From BRH-c25 sp964447145 (GTDB taxonomy: Bacteria > Bacillota > Clostridia > Lutisporales > Lutisporaceae), in NCBI GenBank assembly GCA_964447145.1, contig CAYURW010000045.1, positions 1-19,864 of the forward strand: DNA of 19,864 bases, in the 5' to 3' direction. Position numbers and translations under genes: made by a program. Positions 1 through 6,565 of this stretch are shown here, in pieces. Within the stretch, counting starts at the first letter, position 1. Each line of letters starts with the position of its first letter. The notes beneath the pieces are model-generated. The model had not been told where the DNA came from. It saw only the letters and a program-made list of their open reading frames with translations, and searched no databases.

Positions 1-70
1 CATAGCTGCCCATTCCATAGCTGCCCATTCCATAGCTGCCCATTCCATAGCTGCCCATTCCATAGCTGCC
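1..70. repeat. 15-bp tandem repeat, about 4.7 copies, at window edge
   Basis: The unit catagctgcccattc is repeated exactly four times (1-60), followed by ten further bases of a fifth copy (61-70). The unit length is a multiple of three and on the minus strand it encodes Gly-Ser-Tyr-Gly-Met. Copy number can therefore vary without a frameshift. The array probably continues beyond position 1. Confidence 0.95.
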
Positions 71-292
71 GGGCACACCGCAGCAGCTTCCCAATGCGCA
101 GCTCGGAGCCGGCCCTATGTGAGTAATGAGCCTGACAAAGCACTGGTTTACAGCAAGTACTACTCCTGTAAAACCTGAACCGGATAATCCTCCGCTTGTA
201 GTAAATATTGTCACAGTCTCTCCTATGCTGCTCCGAAGAAGATCAAAGTTACTTCCACCATAAACATTTCCTGCTGCTACTCCATCAACCAT
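1..292 (-). CDS. Partial small Gly/Cys-rich protein with LSm-like core and GSYGM repeats; putative spore coat component
   Basis: An open frame runs from ATG at 292 off the left edge, so the C-terminus is missing; 97 codons are visible. An excellent ribosome site (AAAGGAGGTG, 298-307) fixes the start. Residues 15-60 read like a small Sm-like beta barrel: a helix-like LLRSSIG, then GETVTIFTTSGG, then GFTGVVLAVNQCFVRLI. After that comes a Cys-rich stretch (SCALGSCCG, about 64-72), then four to five exact GSYGM pentapeptides that continue past the edge. I do not recognise a named family. Small beta-barrel proteins and Gly/Tyr repeats both occur among Firmicute spore coat proteins. The sigma-K-like promoter at 539-566 lies upstream in the right orientation, which supports a coat role by inference only. 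The Tyr residues in the repeats could allow cross-linking, again inference. Confidence 0.75.
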   Translation of the reverse strand, partial: MVDGVAAGNVYGGSNFDLLRSSIGETVTIFTTSGGLSGSGFTGVVLAVNQCFVRLITHIGPAPSCALGSCCGVPGSYGMGSYGMGSYGMGSYGMGSY

Positions 293-446
293 ATTGACAC
301 CTCCTTTCCGGTATAAACGCTTATAAGCTTTAAGTATGTGTTTTGTTGACGCAGAACTTAGTGCATTGCATCCGATTGAATTTGTACCCCTTTTTCAATA
401 TCATGATATGTACAGGCGTAGATTTGGTGACAAGTTTCCCGTTAAA

Positions 447-482
447 AGCATGAAAGTGAGCGATAGTGCCCACTTTCATGCT
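447..482. repeat. Perfect 12-bp inverted repeat in the leader of the coat-like gene
   Basis: AGCATGAAAGTG (447-458) and CACTTTCATGCT (471-482) are exact reverse complements with a 12-base spacer. It lies between the putative sigma-K-type promoter and the gene starting at 292. On the minus strand the second arm is followed by only a short T run (about four), so it is a poor terminator. It could be an mRNA leader hairpin or a protein-binding operator; the sequence does not decide. Confidence 0.7.
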
Positions 483-538
483 GAGGTGAGTTATGGCATC
501 CGGGGAAGGGTCGTATAATCGACATCCGTTCCCACTTC

Positions 539-566
539 CATACTATGTACATGCTTATATTTGGTT
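539..566 (-). promoter_or_regulatory. Sigma-K-like promoter A for the coat-like gene at 292
   Basis: On the minus strand AACC (566-563) is followed after 15 bases by CATAGTATG (547-539). This resembles the sigma-K pattern (AC in the -35, CATAnnnTA in the -10), with one departure at the last base. A second copy with the same spacing occurs at 1278-1305, also pointing at a small gene. Leader length to the ATG is about 240 bases. Confidence 0.5.
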
Positions 567-568
567 AC

Positions 569-594
569 AAAAAATCCGGCCTGACCGGATTTTT
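569..594 (-). terminator. Rho-independent terminator after the two-gene small-protein operon
   Basis: Arms AAAAATCCGG (570-579) and CCGGATTTTT (585-594) are perfectly complementary around a 5-base loop. On the minus strand the hairpin ends in six or more T. It lies 33 bases past the stop codon at 628. The A/T flanks make it symmetrical. An overlapping pair GGCCTGA/TCAGGCC (578-584 and 596-602) could form a competing hairpin. Confidence 0.8.
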
Positions 595-627
595 ATCAGG
601 CCAGACCGATTCTTTGTTGCTACTGTA

Positions 628-858
628 CTATACAATAGCTTCCGCTCCTCCAAAACCGAAAGTTCTTCCAAATCCGCCAAAGGCGATTATAGCGAGTATT
701 ATAATAAAGAAGAAGTTTTTCTCCCTGCCCAGAGTTGTGCACGATGCCAGAAGCACAAACAACAGGAGCAGTATAAGGAAACCGTTGCTCTTGCACATAT
801 CCAAAAAAGGATTTACTGCAGGAACACCACATCCGGCTGCTGCGATACCGTTTGCCAT
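628..858 (-). CDS. Small hydrophobic Gly/Phe-rich protein (76 aa), putative sporulation product
   Basis: The start at 858 is chosen because a strong site GGGAGGTGA (863-871) precedes it; the ATG ten codons further upstream lies before this site and is rejected. The N-terminal part (1-26) holds two Cys (10, 22). A hydrophobic segment at about 27-40 and a second at about 49-60 are separated by the basic TLGREK. The tail is GGFGRTFGFGG. Family not recognised with certainty; the composition resembles the small membrane-associated YjcZ-like sporulation peptides, but this is only a resemblance. It shares the AAAGC motif near the N-terminus with the gene 33 bases upstream, and both precede the terminator at 569-594, so they are probably cotranscribed from promoter B. 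Confidence 0.75.
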   Translation of the reverse strand: MANGIAAAGCGVPAVNPFLDMCKSNGFLILLLLFVLLASCTTLGREKNFFFIIILAIIAFGGFGRTFGFGGAEAIV

Positions 859-891
859 ATTTTCACCTCCCTTCCTTATATTATGCAATTT

Positions 892-1158
892 CTATATGGC
901 AAACCCGCCGGGACGAAAACCGGGCAGGATACCGGGGACTAAGAAAATTATCAATATCAGAATCCAAATCCAGCCAAACCCGCCGAATAGCCCTCCCAAA
1001 CCGCCGAGCCCGCCGAAGCCAAAGCGCGGTAATATAAATATCAGAAGTAATATTATCCAAATCCATGCGCTATTAAATCCGAAAAATCCCCCACCCGGCT
1101 GAGGTGGCTTATCGCACCCTGCAGCTGCAGGGTTAGCTGCTCCAAAACCGCATGTCAC
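892..1158 (-). CDS. Small Gly/Trp-rich membrane protein (88 aa) with two similar halves
   Basis: The start is GTG at 1158, preceded eight bases earlier by AAAGGAGG (1167-1174). Residues 1-18 contain two Cys (3, 15) and an AAAGC motif shared with the downstream neighbour. Then come two hydrophobic segments, both opening with WIWI (about 32-43 and 63-74), each flanked by Gly/Phe-rich linkers such as FGFGG and LGGLGGLFGG. This looks like an internal duplication of a unit of about 30 residues. It is the first gene of a two-gene unit under the sigma-K-like promoter B. Function unknown; a coat, cortex or forespore-membrane role is inferred from the promoter and composition only. Confidence 0.75.
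   Translation of the reverse strand: MTCGFGAANPAAAGCDKPPQPGGGFFGFNSAWIWIILLLIFILPRFGFGGLGGLGGLFGGFGWIWILILIIFLVPGILPGFRPGGFAI
1116..1133. repeat. 18-bp perfect palindrome inside a small coding region
   Basis: ACCCTGCAG followed directly by its reverse complement CTGCAGGGT. It encodes part of NPAAAGC in the 88-residue protein, so it may only reflect the Ala codons chosen. No regulatory role can be shown. Confidence 0.8.
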
Positions 1159-1268
1159 AGCTCAAACCTCCTTTCATAAAAATCCGACCCTGCTACTTCT
1201 CATTTAGACAGAATACCCGGAATTTATCAGTACATATTTGCATTTGCACTTACTAAGGTTGTTCACCT

Positions 1269-1308
1269 TTCCACTTATATACTATGTACACATTTATGTT
1301 TGGTTACA
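1269..1308. repeat. 40-bp imperfect repeat, copy B (copy A at 530-569)
   Basis: Bases 530-569 and 1269-1308 match at 33 of 40 positions without gaps, 739 bases apart. Each copy includes the sigma-K-like -35 and -10 and a shared flank CCACTT. They are direct repeats in the same orientation, unlike inverted ends of a mobile element. Confidence 0.8.
1278..1305 (-). promoter_or_regulatory. Sigma-K-like promoter B for the two-gene small-protein operon
   Basis: On the minus strand AACC (1305-1302) is followed after 15 bases by CATAGTATA (1286-1278), a full match to CATAnnnTA. About 110 bases of leader then precede the GTG at 1158. The surrounding 40 bases (1269-1308) match 33 of 40 bases in promoter A, including identical spacing. 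Confidence 0.55.
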
Positions 1309-1319
1309 TTTATTTAATG

Positions 1320-1339
1320 CGAACGCACGTTCGTATAAT
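1320..1339 (+). promoter_or_regulatory. LexA (SOS) box joined to a -10 element
   Basis: CGAACGCACGTTCG (1320-1333) fits the Gram-positive LexA/DinR consensus CGAACRNRYGTTCG at every position. It abuts TATAAT (1334-1339), so a bound repressor would cover the promoter. The -35 at about 1311-1316 (TATTTA) is weak. The first gene downstream starts at 1492 and leads into a translesion polymerase, as expected for an SOS target. Confidence 0.9.
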
Positions 1340-1491
1340 ATTCTAAGATATACCTTTAATTTTCATGAATTAACCAGATAACCCGGCAGAATCTTCCTAT
1401 ATGGCGCTATAGCGGAGTTTATCCCGGAAAAGAAACGTGATAATATTAAAACACCATATATAAGGAAACATTCCATATGGGAGGTGCGGAA

Positions 1492-1755
1492 ATGAAGACA
1501 GTAAGAAAGCCCATCGAGGCAATAGTTCTTTTTGACTTCGAAGGCAATCCTGCGCCCCTTAGGTTCAGGTATCTTGATGACAGCGAAGAATTTGTAACTA
1601 TAAAGGTTGACAGGGTAATAAAAAAGGATATTGACAAGTTTGCGGGCAACAAAATGGTGAAATTCACCTGTCAGACATGTATAGGCAACCAATTGCGGCC
1701 TTTTGAGCTCAGATTTGAAATAGACACGTCCAAATGGTATCTTTATAAGATTTGA
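1492..1755 (+). CDS. Unrecognised 87-residue protein cotranscribed with SOS polymerase
   Basis: The start at 1492 is preferred over the ATG at 1477 because GGGAGGTG (1479-1486) lies six bases upstream of it. The protein is soluble-looking, with no signal or membrane segment. It begins MKTVRKPIEAIVLFD and has alternating beta-type stretches (PLRFRYLDD, EFVTIKVDRVI). A CxxC pair sits in FTCQTCIG (about 62-69), and it ends FEIDTSKWYLYKI. I do not recognise the family. It is not the YolD-type protein that accompanies Y-family polymerases in Bacillus. Its position between the LexA box and the polymerase, 13 bases ahead of it, suggests a role in damage tolerance, perhaps as a polymerase partner; that is inference. 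Paired Cys could bind metal. Confidence 0.85.
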   Translation: MKTVRKPIEAIVLFDFEGNPAPLRFRYLDDSEEFVTIKVDRVIKKDIDKFAGNKMVKFTCQTCIGNQLRPFELRFEIDTSKWYLYKI

Positions 1756-1768
1756 TAGTGAGGTGCTT

Positions 1769-3025
1769 ATGTCCGGAGTCAGAACCATTATGCACATTGA
1801 TGTGAATTCGGCCTTTCTCTCATGGCAGGCAGTTTACAACATACAGGGCGGCGATAAGACCGATCTCAGGGAGATACCCTCCGCCGTGGGGGGCAACCAG
1901 GCAGACCGGCACGGCATCATATTGGCCAAGAGCATCCCCGCAAAAAACTACGGAATCAAAACAGGTGAGGTCATATGGCAGGCAAAACAGAAGTGCCCCG
2001 AATTGGTTATTGTGCCTCCCGATTATTACTTGTATATGAAATGCAGCAATGCACTGTATGAGCTTATGAAGGAGTATTCACCCCTTTTGCAACAATTCTC
2101 GATAGACGAGTTATTTTTAGACTATACCGGGCTGGAGCCCCATTTTGGGGACCCTGTGACGGCAGCCTGCCTAATTAAAGACCGTATCCGCAAAGAGCTT
2201 GGTTTTACGGTAAATATAGGCATTTCTCACAACAAGCTTCTGGCCAAAATAGCCGGGGACTTAAAAAAGCCGGACATGGTCCACACTCTCTGGCAGGAGG
2301 AAATACCCAAAAAAATGTGGCCTCTTCCCGTAGGTGATCTGTTTATGGTAGGCCGTCAAACTCAAAAAAAGTTATTGGATTTGAATATTGCAACTATAGG
2401 AGATTTGGCAAATGCAAACATAAAGCTGCTGAGAGACAAGCTGAAGTCCCATGGGAACCTGATTTGGTGCTATGCCAACGGCCTTGATGAATCCACCCTG
2501 CACCCGGGTTATTTTCTCCAAATGAAAGGGATCGGCAACAGCACAACCATAAGATTTGATGTTACAGATCATAAGACAGCCTATAAGGTGCTGCTGTCAT
2601 TGACAGAATCTGTTGCATTCCGTCTCAGGGCATCCGGATCGTGTTGCAGGGTAGTCAGCATTGAGATCAGGACCTCCGGGCTTAATTGCTATACCCATCA
2701 GCGCAAATTATACAATGCAACAAATATTACCGGAGAAATATACAGCAATGCGGTGTCACTGTTCCGGGAGGCATGGAAAGGTGAAAATATAAGGCACCTT
2801 GGGGTAAGAGTCACGGATTTGTGCTGCGATGAATATATGCAGACATCCATTTTTGATGAAAAATATTCGGGTAAAAAACAATCCCTTGATGCCGCAATAG
2901 ACTCAATTAGAGAAAAATACGGCAACACTGCAGTAATGCGCGCAGTATTTGCCGATTATGAATTTGCACCAATGACCGGAGGTTCAGGTGCGGAAGATTA
3001 TCCGGTAATGAGCAGTATGCTTTAG
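1769..3025 (+). CDS. dinB: Y-family (DinB/UmuC-type) translesion DNA polymerase
   Basis: Error-prone polymerase that copies past DNA lesions. The N-terminal block HIDVNSAFLSW (9-19) carries the first metal-binding Asp (D11) and the steric-gate Phe (F16). The signature FSIDELFLDYTG holds the catalytic D113/E114. A helix-hairpin-helix region (VGDLFMVGRQTQKKL) follows, then the little-finger domain. QTSIF at 358-362 resembles a beta-clamp-binding motif and is followed by the DAAIDSIREKYG element usual in Gram-positive homologues. The last ~20 residues are a tail beyond that core. At 418 residues it is of normal length. The start is ATG 1769 with TGAGGTG just upstream; GTG 1763 is an alternative. 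It is under the LexA box at 1320. Its stop overlaps the stop of the convergent acetyltransferase gene. The exact subfamily (Pol IV versus UmuC/PolY) is not settled. Confidence 0.95.
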   Translation: MSGVRTIMHIDVNSAFLSWQAVYNIQGGDKTDLREIPSAVGGNQADRHGIILAKSIPAKNYGIKTGEVIWQAKQKCPELVIVPPDYYLYMKCSNALYELMKEYSPLLQQFSIDELFLDYTGLEPHFGDPVTAACLIKDRIRKELGFTVNIGISHNKLLAKIAGDLKKPDMVHTLWQEEIPKKMWPLPVGDLFMVGRQTQKKLLDLNIATIGDLANANIKLLRDKLKSHGNLIWCYANGLDESTLHPGYFLQMKGIGNSTTIRFDVTDHKTAYKVLLSLTESVAFRLRASGSCCRVVSIEIRTSGLNCYTHQRKLYNATNITGEIYSNAVSLFREAWKGENIRHLGVRVTDLCCDEYMQTSIFDEKYSGKKQSLDAAIDSIREKYGNTAVMRAVFADYEFAPMTGGSGAEDYPVMSSML

Positions 3026-3525
3026 TCATTATATTCCTGTTCAAGCATTGACATTATCACCATGGAGCGATATCCTTCCCCGGACTTTTTGCATTCCCTG
3101 AGCAGCCCTTCCTGGACAAAGCCCTCACTTTTGTAGAGGCTGATTGCGTTTTCATTGTCCGTATAGACATCCAGCCAAAGCCTGTGGCACTTTAGCTCTT
3201 CAAAGCAATATTCCTTTACGAACCTTACGCTTGCACGCCCATATCCCTTTCCCTTATCGGCTATGACTATGCGCTTGAATTCCATGGCCAGGTCCTCTCC
3301 CCCTATGCCTGCAAGTATCATATAACCTGCCAGTTCCATTGAAGCAGTGTTTATTATGGTTATATGCATTTCATCCAAACGGCGTATGGATTCAATATGC
3401 CGTTCTTTTGGCCATACAAATACAAAATCCCCATTAGCCTTTTCCATACTGAGTATCAGATCCAGATACTCAAACCTCGTTTGACAAAACATCAGCCCGT
3501 CCACTTCCATGAGAACATTTTTCAC
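3022..3525 (-). CDS. GNAT-family N-acetyltransferase (RimJ/RimL-like)
   Basis: Acetyl-CoA-dependent acetyltransferase of 167 residues. The CoA pyrophosphate-binding loop is visible as KGKGYG (91-96) after beta strand 4 (EFKRIVIA). LWLDVYTDNENAISLYKSEGF (117-137) is the typical C-terminal half with the N..A..LY..GF pattern. The substrate cannot be told from sequence; ribosomal-protein, amino-acid or antibiotic acetylation are all possible. The start is GTG at 3525 with GAGAGG a few bases upstream. It is the last gene of the long minus-strand run, 31 bases after gltX. Its TAA shares bases with the TAG of the convergent polymerase gene, and no terminator hairpin is visible between them. Confidence 0.88.
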   Translation of the reverse strand: MKNVLMEVDGLMFCQTRFEYLDLILSMEKANGDFVFVWPKERHIESIRRLDEMHITIINTASMELAGYMILAGIGGEDLAMEFKRIVIADKGKGYGRASVRFVKEYCFEELKCHRLWLDVYTDNENAISLYKSEGFVQEGLLRECKKSGEGYRSMVIMSMLEQEYND

Positions 3526-3556
3526 GGTTTCCTCTCCCCCTCTAAAGACAGGTAGT

Positions 3557-5218
3557 TTACTCTGATTTTTGAAGCCTTTCCATGACCCTTTTTTCTCCCA
3601 TAACCTGCATTATATTATAAAGATCAGGAGTATTCCTCCTGTTGGTCACCGCCACCCTGATAATACCGGCAACATCGCCTACATGCCCTTTATATGCCCC
3701 CGGATCCTTTTTGAAGGCCTTAATGTCCTTTGAATATCCTACAGTCTCGCAGAATCCCTTTATTCTGTCAAACCACATATCCTTATTATCGGAATGATCA
3801 TAGATTTTTGCGTATTCCCTAAGAATCCTTCTGCTCTCCTCTGCGCCTATGGCCTCGGGGAAATTGAGGCCATCCTTTATATCCTTTTCAAACAGTCCGT
3901 CGAAAAAATAGAAAATATACGGTTTTACCTCCAGCCACTTTGCAATGTCTTTCCTGGGCTTTTCACCGCCTCTGTCGATCCCGAATATATTTCTGGCATA
4001 TTCCCCGTCTCCGGAAAGAAGCCTCCCAAGCTCAGGGTCATATTGCTCCGCCCATTTCCGGGCCATATCGTATACCTCTTCTTTAGCCATGCGGGCAATA
4101 ATATCCCTGCTTATATCCGTAAGCTTTGCTATATCAAACATTGCACCACTTATGCTCATTTCTCCGGGTTCAATTCTAAAGCTTGTGCCGGGTTCTTCCG
4201 GGTTGTCCCTTCTCCATCCTTCAAAGCCTGAACTTATAAGGTTCATAAGGTACTCCTTTACAGAAACCTCAGGAAAACCCTGCTCATGGTAATAGGTTAC
4301 GTCTGCTTCCGGATCCTTTCTTTTGCTGAGCTTCCTTTTGGAATTACCCTCAATTTTCATTATAGGAGATATATGTGCAAAATAAGGTTTATCCCATCCA
4401 AACATTTCAAAGAGCTGCATGTGCAAAGGAACTGAAGAAAGCCATTCGTCGCCCCTTGTCACGTGAGTGGTCCTCATAAGGTGATCGTCCACTACATGAG
4501 CAAAGTGATAGGTGGGAAACCCATCGGACTTTAACAATACCATGTCCTGGTCATTTGTCGGCATTTCCACGTCCCCCTTAATAAGGTCCCTAAACGTAAA
4601 CCTGCTTTCAGAATCATGGGGTGCCCTTATCCGAAGCGCAAAAGGCTTTCCTTTTGAAAGCTCCTCCCTTACCTGCTCAACAGTAAAATTTCTATGCACA
4701 GCATATTCCCCGTAATAACCGATATTCAGCTTGTTCTCTTCCTGCAGTGCCCTCGTCCTGCTCAAATCCTCCTCAGAACAAAAGCACGGATATGCAAGGC
4801 CCTTCTCTACCAGATGCTTTGCAAACACCTTATATATCTCTGTTCTTTCACTCTGCTTGTACGGCCCGTAATCCCCCTGCTCCCCTCCGGTGTCCGTCCG
4901 GCCCTCGTCAAAGTTGATCCCGAACCTGAGAAGGGAACTCACTATATTGGCAACTCCGCCTTCTACCTCCCGCCTTTTGTCCGTGTCCTCCACCCTGAGA
5001 AAGAAAACCCCGCCGCTCTGATGGGCAAGCCTCTCCGATATCAGAGATGTGTACAAGCTCCCCATATGCACATAGCCTGTAGGGCTGGGGGCAAACCTTG
5101 TTACCTTTGCTCCCCGGGGAAGCTTTCTCCCGGGATATAACAACTCGTAGTATTCGGGAGTCTTGCTGACATCCGGAAATAACAGATTCGCCAATTCAGT
5201 GTTTTCCGTCAAATCCAT
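3557..5218 (-). CDS. gltX: Glutamyl-tRNA synthetase
   Basis: Class I aminoacyl-tRNA synthetase that charges tRNA with glutamate in the cytosol. The Rossmann core shows RFAPSPTGYVHMGSL (41-55, HIGH motif as HMGS) and the KMSKS loop as KLSKR (296-300). RVEDTDKRR (75-83), GRTDTGGEQGDYGPYKQSER and the acceptor-binding region with YPCFCSEEDL (143-152) are typical of GluRS. Only one Cys pair (145, 147) of the zinc motif of some bacterial GluRS is evident. At 553 residues it is longer than the usual ~480-490, owing to a ~40-residue N-terminal extension ahead of the core plus a longer C-terminal part. The start at 5218 has AAGGCGG eight bases upstream. Whether it also charges tRNA-Gln (non-discriminating) cannot be read from sequence. 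Confidence 0.95.
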   Translation of the reverse strand: MDLTENTELANLLFPDVSKTPEYYELLYPGRKLPRGAKVTRFAPSPTGYVHMGSLYTSLISERLAHQSGGVFFLRVEDTDKRREVEGGVANIVSSLLRFGINFDEGRTDTGGEQGDYGPYKQSERTEIYKVFAKHLVEKGLAYPCFCSEEDLSRTRALQEENKLNIGYYGEYAVHRNFTVEQVREELSKGKPFALRIRAPHDSESRFTFRDLIKGDVEMPTNDQDMVLLKSDGFPTYHFAHVVDDHLMRTTHVTRGDEWLSSVPLHMQLFEMFGWDKPYFAHISPIMKIEGNSKRKLSKRKDPEADVTYYHEQGFPEVSVKEYLMNLISSGFEGWRRDNPEEPGTSFRIEPGEMSISGAMFDIAKLTDISRDIIARMAKEEVYDMARKWAEQYDPELGRLLSGDGEYARNIFGIDRGGEKPRKDIAKWLEVKPYIFYFFDGLFEKDIKDGLNFPEAIGAEESRRILREYAKIYDHSDNKDMWFDRIKGFCETVGYSKDIKAFKKDPGAYKGHVGDVAGIIRVAVTNRRNTPDLYNIMQVMGEKRVMERLQKSE

Positions 5219-5266
5219 AATACAAACCGCCTTTCGCCATATAGATACACCGATATATACTAAAGT

Positions 5267-6562
5267 TCATCCGGTCAGCTTTAATGCCCACTCCCGGGCC
5301 TTGTACAATATCTTTTCCTCATCAAGGCCGATAAGGCAGCCGCCGTCCATCACCAGTCCGCCGTCAATTATGACAGTTTCTACATCTGCCGAGCTTCCGG
5401 AATATACAATGGCTGATTTTATATTATACTTGGGATAATAGTGGGCCTTCTCGGTATTCATAACAATGATATCCGCCGTCTTTCCTTCTTCCAGGGTACC
5501 GGTATTTTCAAAACCCAAGGCCAGAGCCCCTCTTATTGTCGCCATTCTCATTACATTGTCCACAGGCAGCGCTCTTGGGTCCCCGGTGTATACTTTCTGC
5601 AAGTAAGCGGCCATCCTCATTTCCTCAAGCATATCAAGGTTATTGTTACTGGAAGCCCCATCAGTTCCAAGACATACGTTTATACCCTTATCCAGCATTT
5701 TAACAACCGGTGCAACTCCGCTGGCAAGCTTCATATTGCTTCCGGGATTGTGCACTACATTTACTCTCCGGGCTGCCAGTATGTCTATATCGGAGTCGTC
5801 TGCAGCAACGCAATGGGCAGCTATGGTATTCTCGTTGAGAAGCCCCAAAGAATCAAGGTACGCCACCGGTGATTTGCCGTGCCTGCTAATGCAGTTTTGC
5901 ACCTCTTCCCTTGTCTCCGAAAGGTGTATCTGTATAGGTATTCCTCTGTCCTTTGATATTTCGGCAACCTTTCTCAAATATGCCCCTTCGCAGGTATATA
6001 CGGAGTGGGGCCCAAGACTGACTTTTATCCGTCCTCCGCAGCTGTTGTGATATTTTTTATAAAGCTCCAGATTTTCACGAAGCCTGTAATCTCCTTCAAC
6101 TTCCCCGGACTCCCCCTGAAGCCCTCTGGACAGCACCGCCCTCATTCCTGATTCAGAAGCTGCAAGAGCGGTGTTTTCCATAAAAAAATACATATCGGCA
6201 AAGGTGGTCGTTCCGCTCTTTATCATCTCGACCATAGCAAGGAGACTTGCCCAATAAACCGCTTCCCCGGTCAGTTTTTCTTCCAGAGGAAAAATCTTTT
6301 TGAAAAGCCAGTCCATAAGCTTCATATCGTCCGCATAATTCCTGAACAATGTCATTGCAAGGTGGCCATGGGCATTGACAAATCCGGGCATAACGGTCCT
6401 GCCCCTGCAATCTATGACCCTTTTGCATTCTGCCTCAATGTCCTGATTGCCGGTTATAATTCTTTCGATTTTATTACCCTTTATTCCTATACTTCCCTCC
6501 GGTATCACGTCGTCATTTTCATTCAGAGTAATAATTTGTGCATTTTTCAGCAATATATCCAT
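5267..6562 (-). CDS. mtaD: 5-methylthioadenosine/S-adenosylhomocysteine deaminase (amidohydrolase)
   Basis: Metal-dependent deaminase that converts SAH (to S-inosylhomocysteine) and/or methylthioadenosine to the inosine form. The amidohydrolase barrel shows HGH (H65, H67), QIHLSE (H213 metal, E216 proton shuttle), AAHC (H250) and GTDGASSNN (D301). This is the same set as in characterised MtaD enzymes. The N-terminal MDILLKNAQIITLN and the C-terminal GKTADIIVMN form the flanking composite domain. At 431 residues it is of usual length. The start ATG 6562 uses GGGGAG, which lies inside the end of ahcY; only three bases separate the two genes, so translational coupling is likely. gltX follows 48 bases later. 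Substrate preference between SAH, MTA and adenosine is not determinable here. Confidence 0.93.
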   Translation of the reverse strand: MDILLKNAQIITLNENDDVIPEGSIGIKGNKIERIITGNQDIEAECKRVIDCRGRTVMPGFVNAHGHLAMTLFRNYADDMKLMDWLFKKIFPLEEKLTGEAVYWASLLAMVEMIKSGTTTFADMYFFMENTALAASESGMRAVLSRGLQGESGEVEGDYRLRENLELYKKYHNSCGGRIKVSLGPHSVYTCEGAYLRKVAEISKDRGIPIQIHLSETREEVQNCISRHGKSPVAYLDSLGLLNENTIAAHCVAADDSDIDILAARRVNVVHNPGSNMKLASGVAPVVKMLDKGINVCLGTDGASSNNNLDMLEEMRMAAYLQKVYTGDPRALPVDNVMRMATIRGALALGFENTGTLEEGKTADIIVMNTEKAHYYPKYNIKSAIVYSGSSADVETVIIDGGLVMDGGCLIGLDEEKILYKAREWALKLTG

Positions 6563-6565
6563 ATA

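Larger units (their letters stand above)
293..627. other. Gene-free stretch: leader, inverted repeat, sigma-K-like promoter and terminator
   Basis: No convincing gene is seen here; open frames on the plus strand lack ribosome sites and family features. Read on the minus strand it holds, in order: the terminator of the upstream small operon (569-594), a sigma-K-like promoter (539-566), a leader with a 12-bp perfect inverted repeat (447-482), and the ribosome site of the coat-like gene starting at 292. Confidence 0.7.
1159..1491. other. Divergent intergenic region with sigma-K-like and SOS promoters
   Basis: This gene-free stretch separates the minus-strand small-protein operon from the plus-strand SOS cassette. 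It holds a leader of about 110 bases for the gene starting at 1158, promoter B (1278-1305), the LexA box (1320-1333), a TATAAT (1334-1339), and a leader of about 145 bases before the 87-residue gene. Open frames on the minus strand over 1363-1797 overlap the real plus-strand gene and are not supported. Confidence 0.7.

Noticed and set aside
1..70. Tandem repeat as a CRISPR array
   Set aside because: The 15-bp units are contiguous with no spacers and encode a regular pentapeptide in frame with an upstream gene.
545..1102. 185-codon plus-strand frame rich in Pro and Ile
   Set aside because: It is antisense to two well-supported small minus-strand genes with strong ribosome sites; its Pro richness mirrors their Gly codons. 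It also reads through the terminator.
530..1308. 40-bp repeats as ends of an insertion element
   Set aside because: They are direct, not inverted, enclose a native-looking small operon and no transposase, and align with promoter elements.
1363..1797. 144-codon minus-strand frame
   Set aside because: It lies opposite the SOS-linked 87-residue gene and its leader, has no ribosome site and no family features.
4694..5140. 148-codon plus-strand frame opposite gltX
   Set aside because: It is antisense to conserved GluRS motifs and has no independent support.
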